A stretch of DNA of 64,000 nucleotides, taken from Syntrophales bacterium (GTDB lineage: Bacteria > Desulfobacterota > Syntrophia > Syntrophales > PHBD01). The notes under the pieces are model-generated. The model worked only from the letters and a program-made list of their open reading frames with translations, ran no database searches and was not told the origin of the DNA. How positions within the stretch are numbered: the first letter of the stretch is position 1; the number at the start of each line of letters is the position of its first letter. Of the stretch, positions 18,835 to 27,610 are shown piece after piece. The stretch is taken from assembly GCA_035363115.1 (NCBI GenBank), contig DAOSEM010000004.1, forward strand, positions 1-64,000, in the 5' to 3' direction. Made by a program: the position numbers and the translations under genes.

Positions 18835-19419
18835 ATGAATACCCCCAAGCCTGTCGCAATGTCCACCGGCTCCCTGGAGATGATCGCGGCCACGCCCGAC
18901 CATCTTGCCGCCGAGAACGAATCCCCCGAATGCCTGGCATCCCTTCTGAATGCGCGGGTGGAACCGGGGTGGCCGCCGGGTGAATACGACCGGGACGCCC
19001 GGGAGTATTTTCGGGAACGCCTGGAGGAAGGCGGCGCGGACGTTGCCGGATGGTACGTCTGGTATGCGCTTCGGAAGGGAGAATCAGGCGGGCCTTCGGT
19101 TCTGGCGGGCGCCGGTGGATACTTCGGACCCCCCGACAACGACGGCACCGTCGAGATCGGCTTTTCTGTCATGCCCGGCTGGCGGGGACTGGGATGCGCG
19201 ACGGAAATGGCCGGCATGCTTGTCCGGCGTGCCTTTGCCGACGGGCGGGTGCAGAAAGTCGTCGCCCATGCCGCGCCCGCAAACCCGATGTCCCGCCGTG
19301 TACTCGAAAAATGCGGGTTTTTCTTCGTTTCCAGGGACGAGACGTCCGGCGACAATCGTTTCGAAGTTTTTATACCACCCGGATCCGGCCCGGGTTTTCC
19401 GCGGTCACCTCGCCGATGA
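18835..19419 (+). CDS. GNAT-family N-acetyltransferase
   Basis: About 194 aa with a GNAT fold resembling ribosomal-protein or antibiotic acetyltransferases: VEIGFSVMPGWRGLGCATEM holds the acetyl-CoA loop, and NPMSRRVLEKCGFFFV is the typical C-terminal signature. The substrate is unknown. No clear ribosome site marks the start; ATG 18835 or 18859 are both possible, and a longer frame to 18736 would run into the terminator. The last 50 bp overlap the 3' end of selD on the other strand. Confidence 0.82.
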   Translation: MNTPKPVAMSTGSLEMIAATPDHLAAENESPECLASLLNARVEPGWPPGEYDRDAREYFRERLEEGGADVAGWYVWYALRKGESGGPSVLAGAGGYFGPPDNDGTVEIGFSVMPGWRGLGCATEMAGMLVRRAFADGRVQKVVAHAAPANPMSRRVLEKCGFFFVSRDETSGDNRFEVFIPPGSGPGFPRSPRR

Positions 19420-20419
19420 TCGCGGCGCTTTCGACGCCGGCATTCCGGATCCGGCGGAGGAGTTCTTCCGCTTCCCCGGCGTCCACGGAGACAAAGAGGC
19501 CGCCCGATGACTGGGGGTCGTAGAGGATGTCCGCCAGCCATTCCGGGCAGGAGGACTCGACCGTAACCATCCCCTTTCGGAAGGCCCGGTTCCGGTGGAG
19601 GCCTCCCGGAAGGATTCCCGTCTCGGCCAGGTCCCGGATGCCCTTGAAATAGGGGACCTCCGACGAGCGGATCAGCAGTCCCGCCTGCATTCCCTCGATC
19701 ATCTCGCAGGCGTGGCCCAGGAGGCCGAAACCCGTGATGTCCGTGCAGGCGTGGATTCCGGGGGTTTTCTCGATTTCCGCGGCCGCCGCGGCATTGAGGG
19801 CGGCCATGGAGCGGACCGCCTCCTCCGCCAGTTCCGGGCCCGCCATTCCCGCCTTGATGGCCGTACCGGCGATGCCGGTCCCCAGGGGCTTCGTGAGGAT
19901 CAGCCGGTCCCCCGGCCGGGCGCCGCGATTCAGGAGAACCCGGTCGGGATGGACAATCCCCAGGACGGACAGGCCGTATTTCGGCTCGTCATCCTCGACG
20001 CTGTGACCGCCTACAAGGAGAACACCCGCTTCCCGCATCTTGTCCAGCCCCCCCCGGAGGATCTCCCGGAGGATCGTCTTGTCCATCCTGGCGATGGGAA
20101 AGCACACGATGTTCAGGGCCGTCACGGGCCGACCGCCCATGGCGTAGACGTCGCTCAGGGCGTTGGCCGCGGCGATCTGCCCGAAGGCGTACGGATCGTC
20201 GACGATGGGCGTGAAGAAGTCCACCGTCTGGATGACCGCCAGGTCCTCCCGGAGTTGGTACACCCCCGCGTCCTCGCCGTGCTCCATGCCCACGATCAGG
20301 CTCGGGTGCGAGGCGAGCGGGAGGTCTTTCAGGACTTCGTGCAGGTCGCCCGGACCGATCTTGCAGGCTCAGCCGGCCCCGCGGACCGTCTCGGTCAGGC
20401 GGACATTCTCCTCGGTCAT
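19370..20419 (-). CDS. selD: Selenide, water dikinase, itself a selenoprotein
   Basis: SelD makes selenophosphate from selenide and ATP, the selenium donor for Sec-tRNA. Ordinary gene calling would truncate it: the frame from MGMEHGEDAG is only 307 aa. Reading upstream through TGA 20369-20371 gives MTEENVRLTETVRGAG-U-ACKIGPGDL, which matches the SelD active site (U/C-x2-K). The complete protein is 349 aa with a GGAG ribosome site. It is followed on the same strand by no gene; the cysteine desulfurase lies 28 bp upstream and probably supplies selenium to it. The gene overlaps the convergent GNAT gene by 50 bp. Confidence 0.93.
20344..20371 (-). promoter_or_regulatory. UGA selenocysteine codon and SECIS hairpin of selD
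   Basis: Sixteen nt after the UGA (20369-20371) comes a GGUC-CGGGC-GACC hairpin, with G at loop position 2 and an outer UGCA/UGCA helix possible. The spacing agrees with the other Sec genes in this window. Confidence 0.75.
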
Positions 20420-20447
20420 TCGTTTCTCCGGAAGCAAATATAACAAC

Positions 20448-21620
20448 TCATGTTTTACCGCTGCTGATCTCTTCCAGCGCCTCCAGGGCCGCCGTTACGT
20501 CCGTGGCATCGTTGAAGAGGCTGAACGAGAAGCGGACGGCTCCGTCGGGGAAGGTCTTCAGGGTCCGGTGGGCAGCCGGGGCGCAGTGCAGTCCGGGGCG
20601 GGTCAGGATTCCGAAGCGCTCGTCCAGGACCAGGGACACCTCCGCGGGCGATAGGTCCCCCACGTTCAGGGAAACGACGGGGATGCGCCGCGCCGACTCC
20701 GAGGGGCCGTAGACGGTCACACCCCGGAGGGTGTGGAGTCCATCCAGGAAGGCCGCCGTCAGGATTTCCTCGTGGCGACGCACGCTCTCCACGCCCACTT
20801 CCAGGATCGTCGCCGTCCCGGCGGCCAGGCCCGCCAGGCCCACCGTGTTGGGCGTTCCCGACTCGAACATGTCGGGCAGGAAGTCCGGCTGCTCCTCGAA
20901 CTCGGAACGGCTCCCCGTGCCGCCCCGGAGGAGGGGGCGGAGCCGCCGCTCCATGCCGGGACCGATGCAGAGGCCCCCGGTCCCCTGGGGCCCGAAGAGG
21001 GATTTGTGGCCCGTGAAGGCCAGCAGGTCGATCTTTGCCTGCTCCATCGACAGCGGTACGGCTCCGGCGGTCTGGGCGGCGTCGACGCCCAGGACGATCC
21101 CCCGCTCCCGGGTGATGGTCCCGATCTCCTTCACGGGCAGAATCGTTCCCGCCACGTTGGAGGCGTGGGTCATGAAAACGGCCCTGGTGTTCGGCCGGAT
21201 CGCGGCGGCCACGTCCGCCGGGTCAAGGGCGCCCTCCCGCGAGCAGCGGACCGCCGTGACCTCCACGCCGTTCGATTCCAGGAAACGGAGGGGGCGCATG
21301 ACGGAGTTGTGCTCGACGGAAGACGTGACTACGTGGTCCCCCGGGGAAAGGAGGCCCAGGATGGCCAGGTTCAGGGCCTCCGTGGCGTTTTTCGTGAAGA
21401 CGACCCGCATGGGATCGGAGACCCCGAGCAGGCGGGCTGCGTTTTCCCGCGCCTCCAGGATGACCCGGGCCGCGGCGACGGAGAGGCGGTGGGCCGAGCG
21501 GCCCGGGCTGCCTCCAATCTCTCGGCTGAACCGGTCCATGGCCCGGTAGACCGCCTCCGGCTTGGGCCAGGAGGTGGCGGCGTTGTCGAGGTAGCGGATC
21601 GGATTGTGTTCGGAGTTCAA
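20448..21620 (-). CDS. Cysteine desulfurase family aminotransferase linked to selD
   Basis: 390-aa class V PLP enzyme. The PLP lysine is in FTGHKSLFGPQGTGGL, with the upstream aspartate in VDAAQTAG and the catalytic-loop cysteine in RPGLHCAPAAH. It resembles the cysteine desulfurase subgroup often found beside selD, thought to release selenium or sulfur from selenocysteine or cysteine. The frame opens with a TTG start at 21620; no ATG lies before the conserved YLDNAATSWPKP segment. It is 28 bp upstream of selD on the same strand, a probable two-gene operon. Confidence 0.88.
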   Translation of the reverse strand: MNSEHNPIRYLDNAATSWPKPEAVYRAMDRFSREIGGSPGRSAHRLSVAAARVILEARENAARLLGVSDPMRVVFTKNATEALNLAILGLLSPGDHVVTSSVEHNSVMRPLRFLESNGVEVTAVRCSREGALDPADVAAAIRPNTRAVFMTHASNVAGTILPVKEIGTITRERGIVLGVDAAQTAGAVPLSMEQAKIDLLAFTGHKSLFGPQGTGGLCIGPGMERRLRPLLRGGTGSRSEFEEQPDFLPDMFESGTPNTVGLAGLAAGTATILEVGVESVRRHEEILTAAFLDGLHTLRGVTVYGPSESARRIPVVSLNVGDLSPAEVSLVLDERFGILTRPGLHCAPAAHRTLKTFPDGAVRFSFSLFNDATDVTAALEALEEISSGKT

Positions 21621-21803
21621 GGCGTCGATAACCCCTTCCCGCCCGGGAAACCCCGCTGCCTGCCGTTCGGCGGGCGTTTCCCGCGGCTCTGCTATCTTAC
21701 GGAAAGGACATCGATTTGCAAGAGAATTCCATTTGACGGGACAGGCCTTTGTGGTATGGGACGCCCGGAACTGCTAGTACAGGGAGACCGGAAATACGAT
21801 TTC

Positions 21804-22736
21804 ATGAGTCTGAATTCTTCTTTCCCCTTGCGGGACGTATTCGATTTTGCGGGTTTTTTTGCTGGACGCCTCTTGCTCCGGCGGAAGACCCCCCTCCTGG
21901 CAAGCTTCAAGATCACCTGGCGGTGCAACCTGGCCTGCAAAGGATGCCCGTTCCACCGGCGGGCGAAACAGCCCGGGAGTTCCATGGAATGGGACACGGT
22001 CCGGCGCTCTCTCGATGCGCTGGCGGAGATGGGCACCCGGATCGTTGTCTTCGAGGGCGGCGAGCCCTTCCTCTGGGAGGACCGCGGGCGCACCCTGGAC
22101 GACGCCGTCAGTTATGCGAAAGGCCTCTTCACCCGGGTCGCCGTGACCACGAACGGGACGTTTCCCCTCCGTGGCCCGGCGGACATCCTCTGGGCGAGCC
22201 TCGACGGCCGGAAGGATACCCACGACCGGCTCCGGAGCGGCTCCTTCGACCGGGTCATGAAGAGCCTGCGGGAAACCTGTCACGCCCGGGTGCTCGTTCA
22301 CGTCACCGTCCACCGGGAGAACCGCCGGGATCTGGAGCCGCTGCTTGCGATGCTCCGGGACATTCCCTCCGTCCGAGGCGTCACGCTCCAGTTCTTCTAC
22401 CCCTACGGCCAGGGGGAGGCGCCTCTGTCCATGACCCGGGCGGAGCGTCGGGAGACGGTTGAGGAGATTATCCGCCTGAAGGAGCGGGGTTTCCCCATCC
22501 TCAACGACGCAGGCCGCCTTCGTGCCATGGCGGCGGGTTTGTGGCGCTGCCATGACGACATCCTGGTCAACGTGGATCCGGACAGTACGATCACGCAGGG
22601 ATGCTATGTGAAGAGCCGCGGCGAGGTCCGCTGCCGGGACTGCGGCTTCACCCCCGTGGCGGAGGCGTCGGGAGGCGTGGATCTGCTTCCCGGATCCCTC
22701 CGGGCGGGCTGGTCCGTCTTTCTCTCCCGGTCATAG
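21804..22736 (+). CDS. Radical SAM protein
   Basis: 310-aa protein with the radical SAM cluster motif CNLACKGCPFH near residue 42, FEGGEPF (GGE motif) and a C-terminal cysteine set (GCYVKSRGEVRCRDCGF) that may bind a second Fe-S cluster, as in SPASM-like enzymes. The substrate is unknown; the layout resembles HpnH-type or peptide-modifying enzymes. The start at 21804 begins MSLNSSFPL; the long upstream extension of this frame is a shadow of the desulfurase. The tiny membrane selenoprotein candidate follows 165 bp later on the same strand. Confidence 0.82.
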   Translation: MSLNSSFPLRDVFDFAGFFAGRLLLRRKTPLLASFKITWRCNLACKGCPFHRRAKQPGSSMEWDTVRRSLDALAEMGTRIVVFEGGEPFLWEDRGRTLDDAVSYAKGLFTRVAVTTNGTFPLRGPADILWASLDGRKDTHDRLRSGSFDRVMKSLRETCHARVLVHVTVHRENRRDLEPLLAMLRDIPSVRGVTLQFFYPYGQGEAPLSMTRAERRETVEEIIRLKERGFPILNDAGRLRAMAAGLWRCHDDILVNVDPDSTITQGCYVKSRGEVRCRDCGFTPVAEASGGVDLLPGSLRAGWSVFLSRS

Positions 22737-22901
22737 GGGAGTCCCGATCCGGCGTCATCGCCGAGCCTTCCCGAACCCGGTCCACTGGGGAGAACATTTG
22801 CCCGGGAGGGAAGGGATGCCTATCTTTTCCCGTAGGCGCAGAAGATTCCTTCGGCACGCGGCCGGAGAAATCCTCGAAACCGGCGCCGCCCGGAGGAGAC
22901 G

Positions 22902-23069
22902 ATGAACGATTTCTGGATTGTCCTGCTTGTTATCGGGGTGTGGTTCTTTCTTCAGGCCTACCTGCTGCCCAGGCTGGGGGTCAGCACGTGAATGCGCCCC
23001 GCCTGCAAGGATGCAGGCAAAGAGGAAGGACCGGTTTCGGAGGAGGACTCCTCGGCCGGGTCCCGCTGA
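22902..23069 (+). CDS. Candidate small membrane selenoprotein (55 aa with UGA read as Sec)
   Basis: CGGAGGAGACG precedes ATG 22902. The first 29 codons encode MNDFWIVLLVIGVWFFLQ, a short tail LPRLGVST, then TGA 22989-22991. If UGA is read as Sec the protein continues MRPACKDAGK and ends at TGA 23067-23069, giving one membrane helix and a cytoplasmic or periplasmic U-x4-C redox pair. A 7-bp perfect hairpin 16 nt after the UGA fits a bacterial SECIS element. The host genome clearly decodes UGA as Sec. If UGA is a stop, this is a 29-aa membrane peptide. I do not recognise a named family. The 3' part overlaps the tail of dacA on the other strand. Confidence 0.55.
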
Positions 23070-23953
23070 GCGTCTGAATGAACGGCGGCATGCTTCCGGC
23101 CGCCGTTCGCCTTGTTGAAGCCCACGTCCAGCAACCGTTCCGTCTCGCTCGCGCGTAGTTTCGGCGTCCGGGCTCCCAGGACCACCGCCATCATCCGGAT
23201 ATTGTCGCGTTTCGCCGTGGCGATGATGTTGTAGCCCGAGGCGCAGACGAACCCCGTCTTGATTCCGTCCGCTCCGGGGTAATGGGCCAGGAGCCGGTTC
23301 CGGTTGCGCAGGATCTTGTTGTGATAGGTGTATTCGCGCATGGAATGGACGGTGAGGGATTCTGGGAAGTGGTCCAGGTAGGAACGGGACAGCGTCATCA
23401 TGTCCCGGGCCGTCGTAACCTGCCCCTTGGCCGGGAGACCGTGGGGATTCACGAAGCGGGTGCGGGTCATCCCCAGCTCCCGTGCCTTTCCGTTCATCCG
23501 GGCCACAAAGTTCACCGCGTTTCCTCCGCCCAGGTGCTCCGCCACGGCCTGGGCCGCGTCGTTGGCCGAGGCCACGGAGATCCCCTTGATCAGCTCGATG
23601 AGAGGCACCTTTTCCCCTTTTTCGAGAAACATCGTGGTGCCCTTCGTGGCGTATGCCTTCCCGCTGACGGCCACCAGGTCGTTCACGCGGACCCTGCCCT
23701 GCTGGAGATCTTCGAAGACCAGGTAGAGGGTCATGATCTTCGTCAGCGATGCCGGTGGAATCATCTGGTCCGGATTCTCGGCGAAGAGCATATCGCCGGT
23801 GTTGTGGTTCACGACAACGGCCGATTTGAGAATGGGCGCCGGCGGTGCCTTGCTGGCCTTGCCCCGGGCCTTCTTCGCTTTGGCCAGGGCGGCCGACGGG
23901 ACAAGAAGGAACAGAAGAATGAGAACGACGGCGATGACTCTGCGATATTGCAT
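22958..23953 (-). CDS. D-alanyl-D-alanine carboxypeptidase (DacA/PBP5 family)
   Basis: Trims the terminal D-Ala of peptidoglycan in the periplasm. The 331-aa protein has a signal peptide (VILLFLLVPSAALA), then the three penicillin-binding motifs: SLTK near residue 67, SAN in VASANDAAQ near 123, and KTG in DGIKTGF near 227. It lacks the C-terminal beta domain and amphipathic anchor of E. coli PBP5. The final about 50 residues look non-conserved and overlap the small selenoprotein candidate on the opposite strand. I chose MQYRRVIAVV at 23953; a longer frame to 24100 has no signal-like start. Confidence 0.9.
   Translation of the reverse strand: MQYRRVIAVVLILLFLLVPSAALAKAKKARGKASKAPPAPILKSAVVVNHNTGDMLFAENPDQMIPPASLTKIMTLYLVFEDLQQGRVRVNDLVAVSGKAYATKGTTMFLEKGEKVPLIELIKGISVASANDAAQAVAEHLGGGNAVNFVARMNGKARELGMTRTRFVNPHGLPAKGQVTTARDMMTLSRSYLDHFPESLTVHSMREYTYHNKILRNRNRLLAHYPGADGIKTGFVCASGYNIIATAKRDNIRMMAVVLGARTPKLRASETERLLDVGFNKANGGRKHAAVHSDAQRDPAEESSSETGPSSLPASLQAGRIHVLTPSLGSR
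22989..23018 (+). promoter_or_regulatory. UGA and SECIS-like hairpin in the small membrane protein gene
   Basis: GCCTGCA (23001-23007), loop AGGA (23008-23011) and TGCAGGC (23012-23018) form a perfect 7-bp stem with G at loop position 2. The loop starts 16 nt after the UGA, as in selD, and one nt closer than in the fdhA genes. No T-run follows, so it is not a terminator. Confidence 0.55.
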
Positions 23954-24096
23954 GGGGCGATTCCCTCTGGGTTTGTAAGATTCGGGGGCCGCCGAGGTGC
24001 GGCTGCATGGAAACATACGGGATTGGGCGGCGCAACGCAAGGAAAAATCGGGTTCCGGAGGAGAGGGGAGGCGCCGGATCCCCGGAAACAAAGGGC

Positions 24097-25458
24097 TCAC
24101 GCTTCTGTGCCGAAACGCTCCAGATAGGCTCCCATGTCAAACTTGCGCTTGAGCCCCGCGGCATTCATGTATCGGACGTTCCCGAAAATGGTCCGCTCCC
24201 CCCAGGGCCGGTCGTGCTTTCCGAGGCACCAGGCCACCCCGGCAAATCCGTTGGGGTCCCGGCCGTCCAGCTCCCAGCGGTTGTTCAGCGCGAGCATCGT
24301 CCGAAAGGCATCCGCCGGGGAAGCGCTCCATTCGAGGATCTTCTTCCCCCAGTACATCCGCATGTAGTTGTGCATCTTCCCCGTCCGGACCATCTCCCGC
24401 TGGGCCGCGTTCCAGAAGGGATCGTGGGTCCGGGCCTCCTCGAGGTCCTGGAGGCCGTACACGTACTCCCGGGGATCACGGGCATGGTCTTCCAGAGTCC
24501 TCCGGGCCCAGGCCGGGACGGCCCCTTCGTACGCGTCGTAGGATGGGTTGTAGTGGACGAAATTCACGGCCAGCTCCCGCCGGACGATCAACTCCTCCAG
24601 GAAGGCATCCTTCGCGGCGGGGTTTCCCCGCCGGGATGCCCGGACGGCCAGGGCGATCTCCAGGGGGGAGATATGGCCGAAGTGCAGGTATGGGCTCAGG
24701 TCCGATACAGCATCGGAGCCGGGGATGTTCCGCTCCGTTGCGTAACGGTCCAGGCCGTCGTCAAGAAAGCGCTCCAGGCGTTTTCCCGCCTCGCCGGGGC
24801 CGCCCCGGAAGGAATCGACGGGCGGCACGCTCCGATCCAGGGAAAGGGTACGCAGGACGGCCTCCGCGTCGTCCAGGGAGAGACCGGGCAGCCGAAGCCC
24901 CAGGGAATCGCGCTCTACCGGCGTCTCTTCCAGGGGATGCAGGAAATCCGTCAGGCGCGTCCGGATCTTCGGCCGCAGTGTGGCGGCGCTGAACTCCTCC
25001 TTCGGTGAGGCCGACTCCACGGGGACGATCACGTCCGATTCGACCTGGATGAGCGGGCAGAGGGCATCCCGGGCGGCGGCCTCCCGCCATGCCTTCTGGA
25101 TCCGCAGGTAGCCGCGGTCCGTCACGGCCAGGGCGGCGTCCCGGCACAGCTCCAGGGCGCCCTTTTCCGGAGAGACGATCCGGACAACCAGGGCGACCCC
25201 CCGTTTTTCCAGGTTATTCCGAACCTCCCGCAGACCCTCCAGGAGAAACCGGTAGTGCCGCAGGTTCGCCTCGGGGAAGTCCGGCGTGAGTCCGAAGAAG
25301 GCCACGACGGGAAGAGCCGGCCCGTTGGCCTCCCGGATGGCGAACTCCAGGGCGTGGTTCCAGGACGCCCGCTGGGACGCCTGCATCCAGTAAAGGATCC
25401 AGCGGCCCCTCCGGGGGGACTTGCGGTTCAGGGGAGTGATGCGCTCTGGATGGATCAT
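24097..25458 (-). CDS. phr: Class II CPD photolyase
   Basis: Light-driven repair enzyme for cyclobutane pyrimidine dimers using FAD. The 453-aa protein has the class II signature near the C-terminus: MHNYMRMYWGKKILEW followed by NNRWELDGRDPNG and WGERTIFGNVRYMN, in the usual order. The N-terminal half is the alpha/beta photolyase domain (ILYWMQASQRASWNHAL). The start MIHPERITPLN at 25458 is preferred; the frame extends upstream without support. It diverges from ridA. A photolyase in an anaerobe suggests occasional exposure to light, or acquisition by transfer. Confidence 0.93.
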   Translation of the reverse strand: MIHPERITPLNRKSPRRGRWILYWMQASQRASWNHALEFAIREANGPALPVVAFFGLTPDFPEANLRHYRFLLEGLREVRNNLEKRGVALVVRIVSPEKGALELCRDAALAVTDRGYLRIQKAWREAAARDALCPLIQVESDVIVPVESASPKEEFSAATLRPKIRTRLTDFLHPLEETPVERDSLGLRLPGLSLDDAEAVLRTLSLDRSVPPVDSFRGGPGEAGKRLERFLDDGLDRYATERNIPGSDAVSDLSPYLHFGHISPLEIALAVRASRRGNPAAKDAFLEELIVRRELAVNFVHYNPSYDAYEGAVPAWARRTLEDHARDPREYVYGLQDLEEARTHDPFWNAAQREMVRTGKMHNYMRMYWGKKILEWSASPADAFRTMLALNNRWELDGRDPNGFAGVAWCLGKHDRPWGERTIFGNVRYMNAAGLKRKFDMGAYLERFGTEA

Positions 25459-25541
25459 GGATGTTCGATTCTCCCGGCCTGAGATACCCGGGATTGTCAC
25501 GTCCGGCCCCTGAAATGTCAACAGGAAAGGAGACTTACGCC

Positions 25542-25570
25542 TTGACAGGCCCCGGGGTGTTTCCTATAGT
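25542..25570 (+). promoter_or_regulatory. Sigma-70-like promoter for ridA-thrC
   Basis: TTGACA (25542-25547), exactly 17 bp, TATAGT (25565-25570). About 10 bp downstream the leader contains a 6-bp hairpin with a GAAA loop (25580-25595). The leader is about 100 nt; I see no threonine-rich leader peptide. Confidence 0.75.
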
Positions 25571-25678
25571 GGCAAGCCACCGCCGGAAACGGCGGATTCT
25601 GCAGCATCCCGTGCAGGGTATGCGGATCCCGGCAGGGCCATCCTGCATCGGTTCATTCCTGGATATGCGGAGGATCTC

Positions 25679-26071
25679 ATGACAGCCAAGGACATCATCG
25701 CAGCGGAGGCGGCCCCGAAGGCTATCGGCACCTACTCCCAGGCTGTCCGGGCGGGGGCATTCGTGTTCCTTTCCGGGCAGATCGGTTTGGACCCGGCGAC
25801 GATGGCGCTGGAGGAGGGGATCGAAAGGCAGATCCACCGGGTCTTCTCCAACCTGAAGGCCGTGGCGGAGGCCGCCGGGCTGGCCCTGGACGATGCGGTC
25901 AAGCTGACCATCTTCCTCACCGACTTAGGGCATTTCCCCAAGGTGAACGAGATCATGGCACAATATTTCAAGGAACCTTATCCCGCCCGGGCCACCGTGG
26001 GTGTGGCGGCCCTTCCGCGCCAGGCCCTGGTGGAGGTGGAAGCGATCCTGGCGGCGGGAAACGGAGGATGA
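25679..26071 (+). CDS. ridA: RidA family reactive-enamine deaminase
   Basis: 130-aa protein of the YjgF/YER057c/UK114 family, which hydrolyses reactive enamine/imine intermediates released by PLP enzymes. It has the family signature near the C-terminus (PARATVGVAALPRQALVEVEA) with the active-site arginine, and the IGTYSQAVRAG start. GGAGGATCTC precedes the ATG. It overlaps thrC by 4 bp (ATGA). The link makes sense, since threonine synthase and dehydratases generate such intermediates. Confidence 0.93.
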   Translation: MTAKDIIAAEAAPKAIGTYSQAVRAGAFVFLSGQIGLDPATMALEEGIERQIHRVFSNLKAVAEAAGLALDDAVKLTIFLTDLGHFPKVNEIMAQYFKEPYPARATVGVAALPRQALVEVEAILAAGNGG

Positions 26072-27465
26072 ACGTGGCTGAGCGGATCCTGTACTACAGC
26101 ACCAACCGGAACCTGGACCAGGCGCCGGGGATCGTCCCCTTCAAGGGAAAGGTGTCCTTCCGGGAGGCCCTCCTCCAGGGCCAGGCCCCCGACGAGGGGC
26201 TCTTCATGCCCGACCGGATCCCGGCCCTGAAGCCCGAAGAGATCCGGGCCCTGAAGGGCAGACCCTATACGGAGGCCGCCCTGCTCGTGGGCTGGGCATT
26301 CCTGCGGGACGAGATCGGGAAGGACGAACTCCGGCGGATTGTCAAAGACGCCTATGACTACGAGGTCCCGCTGGAGCCGATAACCGACCGCAAGTACGTG
26401 ATGCGCCTCGACCGGGGCCCCACCGCCTCGTTCAAGGACTTCGCCGCCCGCATGATGGCCCGCCTCATGAGCCACTTCCGGGATCCCGGCAGCCGCCTGA
26501 ACATCCTGGTGGCCACCTCGGGCGACACGGGAAGCGCCGTGGGCGACGCCTACCGGGGCGTCCCGGGCATCGCCGTGACGATCCTCTATCCCCGGGGCGA
26601 GGTAAGCGGGCGCCAGAAGAAGCAGCTCGACACCATCGGGCAGAACGTCCAGGCGGTCTCAGTGGAGGGCAAGTTCGACGACTGCCAGGACCTGGTGAAG
26701 CAGGCCTTTGCCGATCCCGGGCTCATGGGGATGAACCTGACCTCGGCCAACTCCATCAACTTCGGCCGCATCCTGCCGCAGATCGTCTATTACGTATATG
26801 CCTGCGCCCAGTTGGCGGAGCCGGGCGAAGAGATCGTCTATTCCGTTCCCTCGGGCAACTTCGGAGACGCCCTGGGGTGCGAGTACGCCCGCCGGATGGG
26901 CCTGCCCGTCCGCGCCCTGGTCATGCCCACCAACGAGAACGACGAGTTCCCGCGTTTCCTTGAAACCGGCGTCTACGCGAAGATTTCGCCGTCCCGGGCC
27001 TGCCTGTCCAACGCCATGAACGTGGGGCATCCGAGCAACCTGGCGCGCTTCTTCGACCTCTACGGCGGTACCGTCGACCGGGGCGGCCGCGTATGGAAGC
27101 GGCCCGACCGGGACGAGATGCAGCGGCGAATCTTTTCCGTGTCCGTCTCCGACGACGAAACCCGCCGGACCATCCGCCGGGTCTACGACACCTTCAGGGT
27201 CGTCCTGGAGCCCCACGGAGCCGTGGGCTGGAAGGGACTGGAGACTTGGCTGGAGCGGCACGGCGACTTCCCCCTCTGCGTCTCCCTGGAGACCGCCCAC
27301 CCCGCCAAGTTCCCCGAAGAGGTAAGGGCAATCCTGGGCATCGACCCGGAGCTGCCCCCGAGCATGCGGGACCTGGATTCACGGACGGGTGAGCCTCATG
27401 AAATGAGCGGGCGATATGAGGATTTCAGCGAGTACCTGAGAAAGCGCCTGCGGGGAAAGGACTGA
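26068..27465 (+). CDS. thrC: Threonine synthase
   Basis: PLP enzyme converting O-phosphohomoserine to threonine. The 465-aa length and the motif GPTASFKDFAARMM (PLP lysine near residue 120), VATSGDTGSAVGDAY and SVPSGNFGDALG are those of the long ThrC class found in Gram-negative bacteria. It is translationally coupled to ridA. A hairpin follows the stop directly. Confidence 0.94.
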   Translation: MNVAERILYYSTNRNLDQAPGIVPFKGKVSFREALLQGQAPDEGLFMPDRIPALKPEEIRALKGRPYTEAALLVGWAFLRDEIGKDELRRIVKDAYDYEVPLEPITDRKYVMRLDRGPTASFKDFAARMMARLMSHFRDPGSRLNILVATSGDTGSAVGDAYRGVPGIAVTILYPRGEVSGRQKKQLDTIGQNVQAVSVEGKFDDCQDLVKQAFADPGLMGMNLTSANSINFGRILPQIVYYVYACAQLAEPGEEIVYSVPSGNFGDALGCEYARRMGLPVRALVMPTNENDEFPRFLETGVYAKISPSRACLSNAMNVGHPSNLARFFDLYGGTVDRGGRVWKRPDRDEMQRRIFSVSVSDDETRRTIRRVYDTFRVVLEPHGAVGWKGLETWLERHGDFPLCVSLETAHPAKFPEEVRAILGIDPELPPSMRDLDSRTGEPHEMSGRYEDFSEYLRKRLRGKD

Positions 27466-27492
27466 CGACGGACGCTTTCCGTCCGTCCGTCG
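27466..27492 (+). terminator. Hairpin after thrC
   Basis: CGACGGACG (27466-27474) and CGTCCGTCG (27484-27492) form a perfect 9-bp stem with a 9-nt loop, one base after the stop. There is no T-run, so termination is uncertain. Confidence 0.45.
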
Positions 27493-27610
27493 ATCCGCTC
27501 TTCCGCTGAGGCGGCGTGCGGCTGTTCCGATTCCGGCGGGGGTGTTCCGCCGAAAACGGCGGCAACGGGATCATTGGAAGGCACAGGCAGGGGAGGAAAT
27601 CGGGAGGCCT

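Noticed and set aside
20733..21803. A plus-strand frame extends from 20733 into the radical SAM gene, suggesting a 667-aa protein.
   Set aside because: The first part is the antisense shadow of the cysteine desulfurase; homology starts at MSLNSSFPL (21804).
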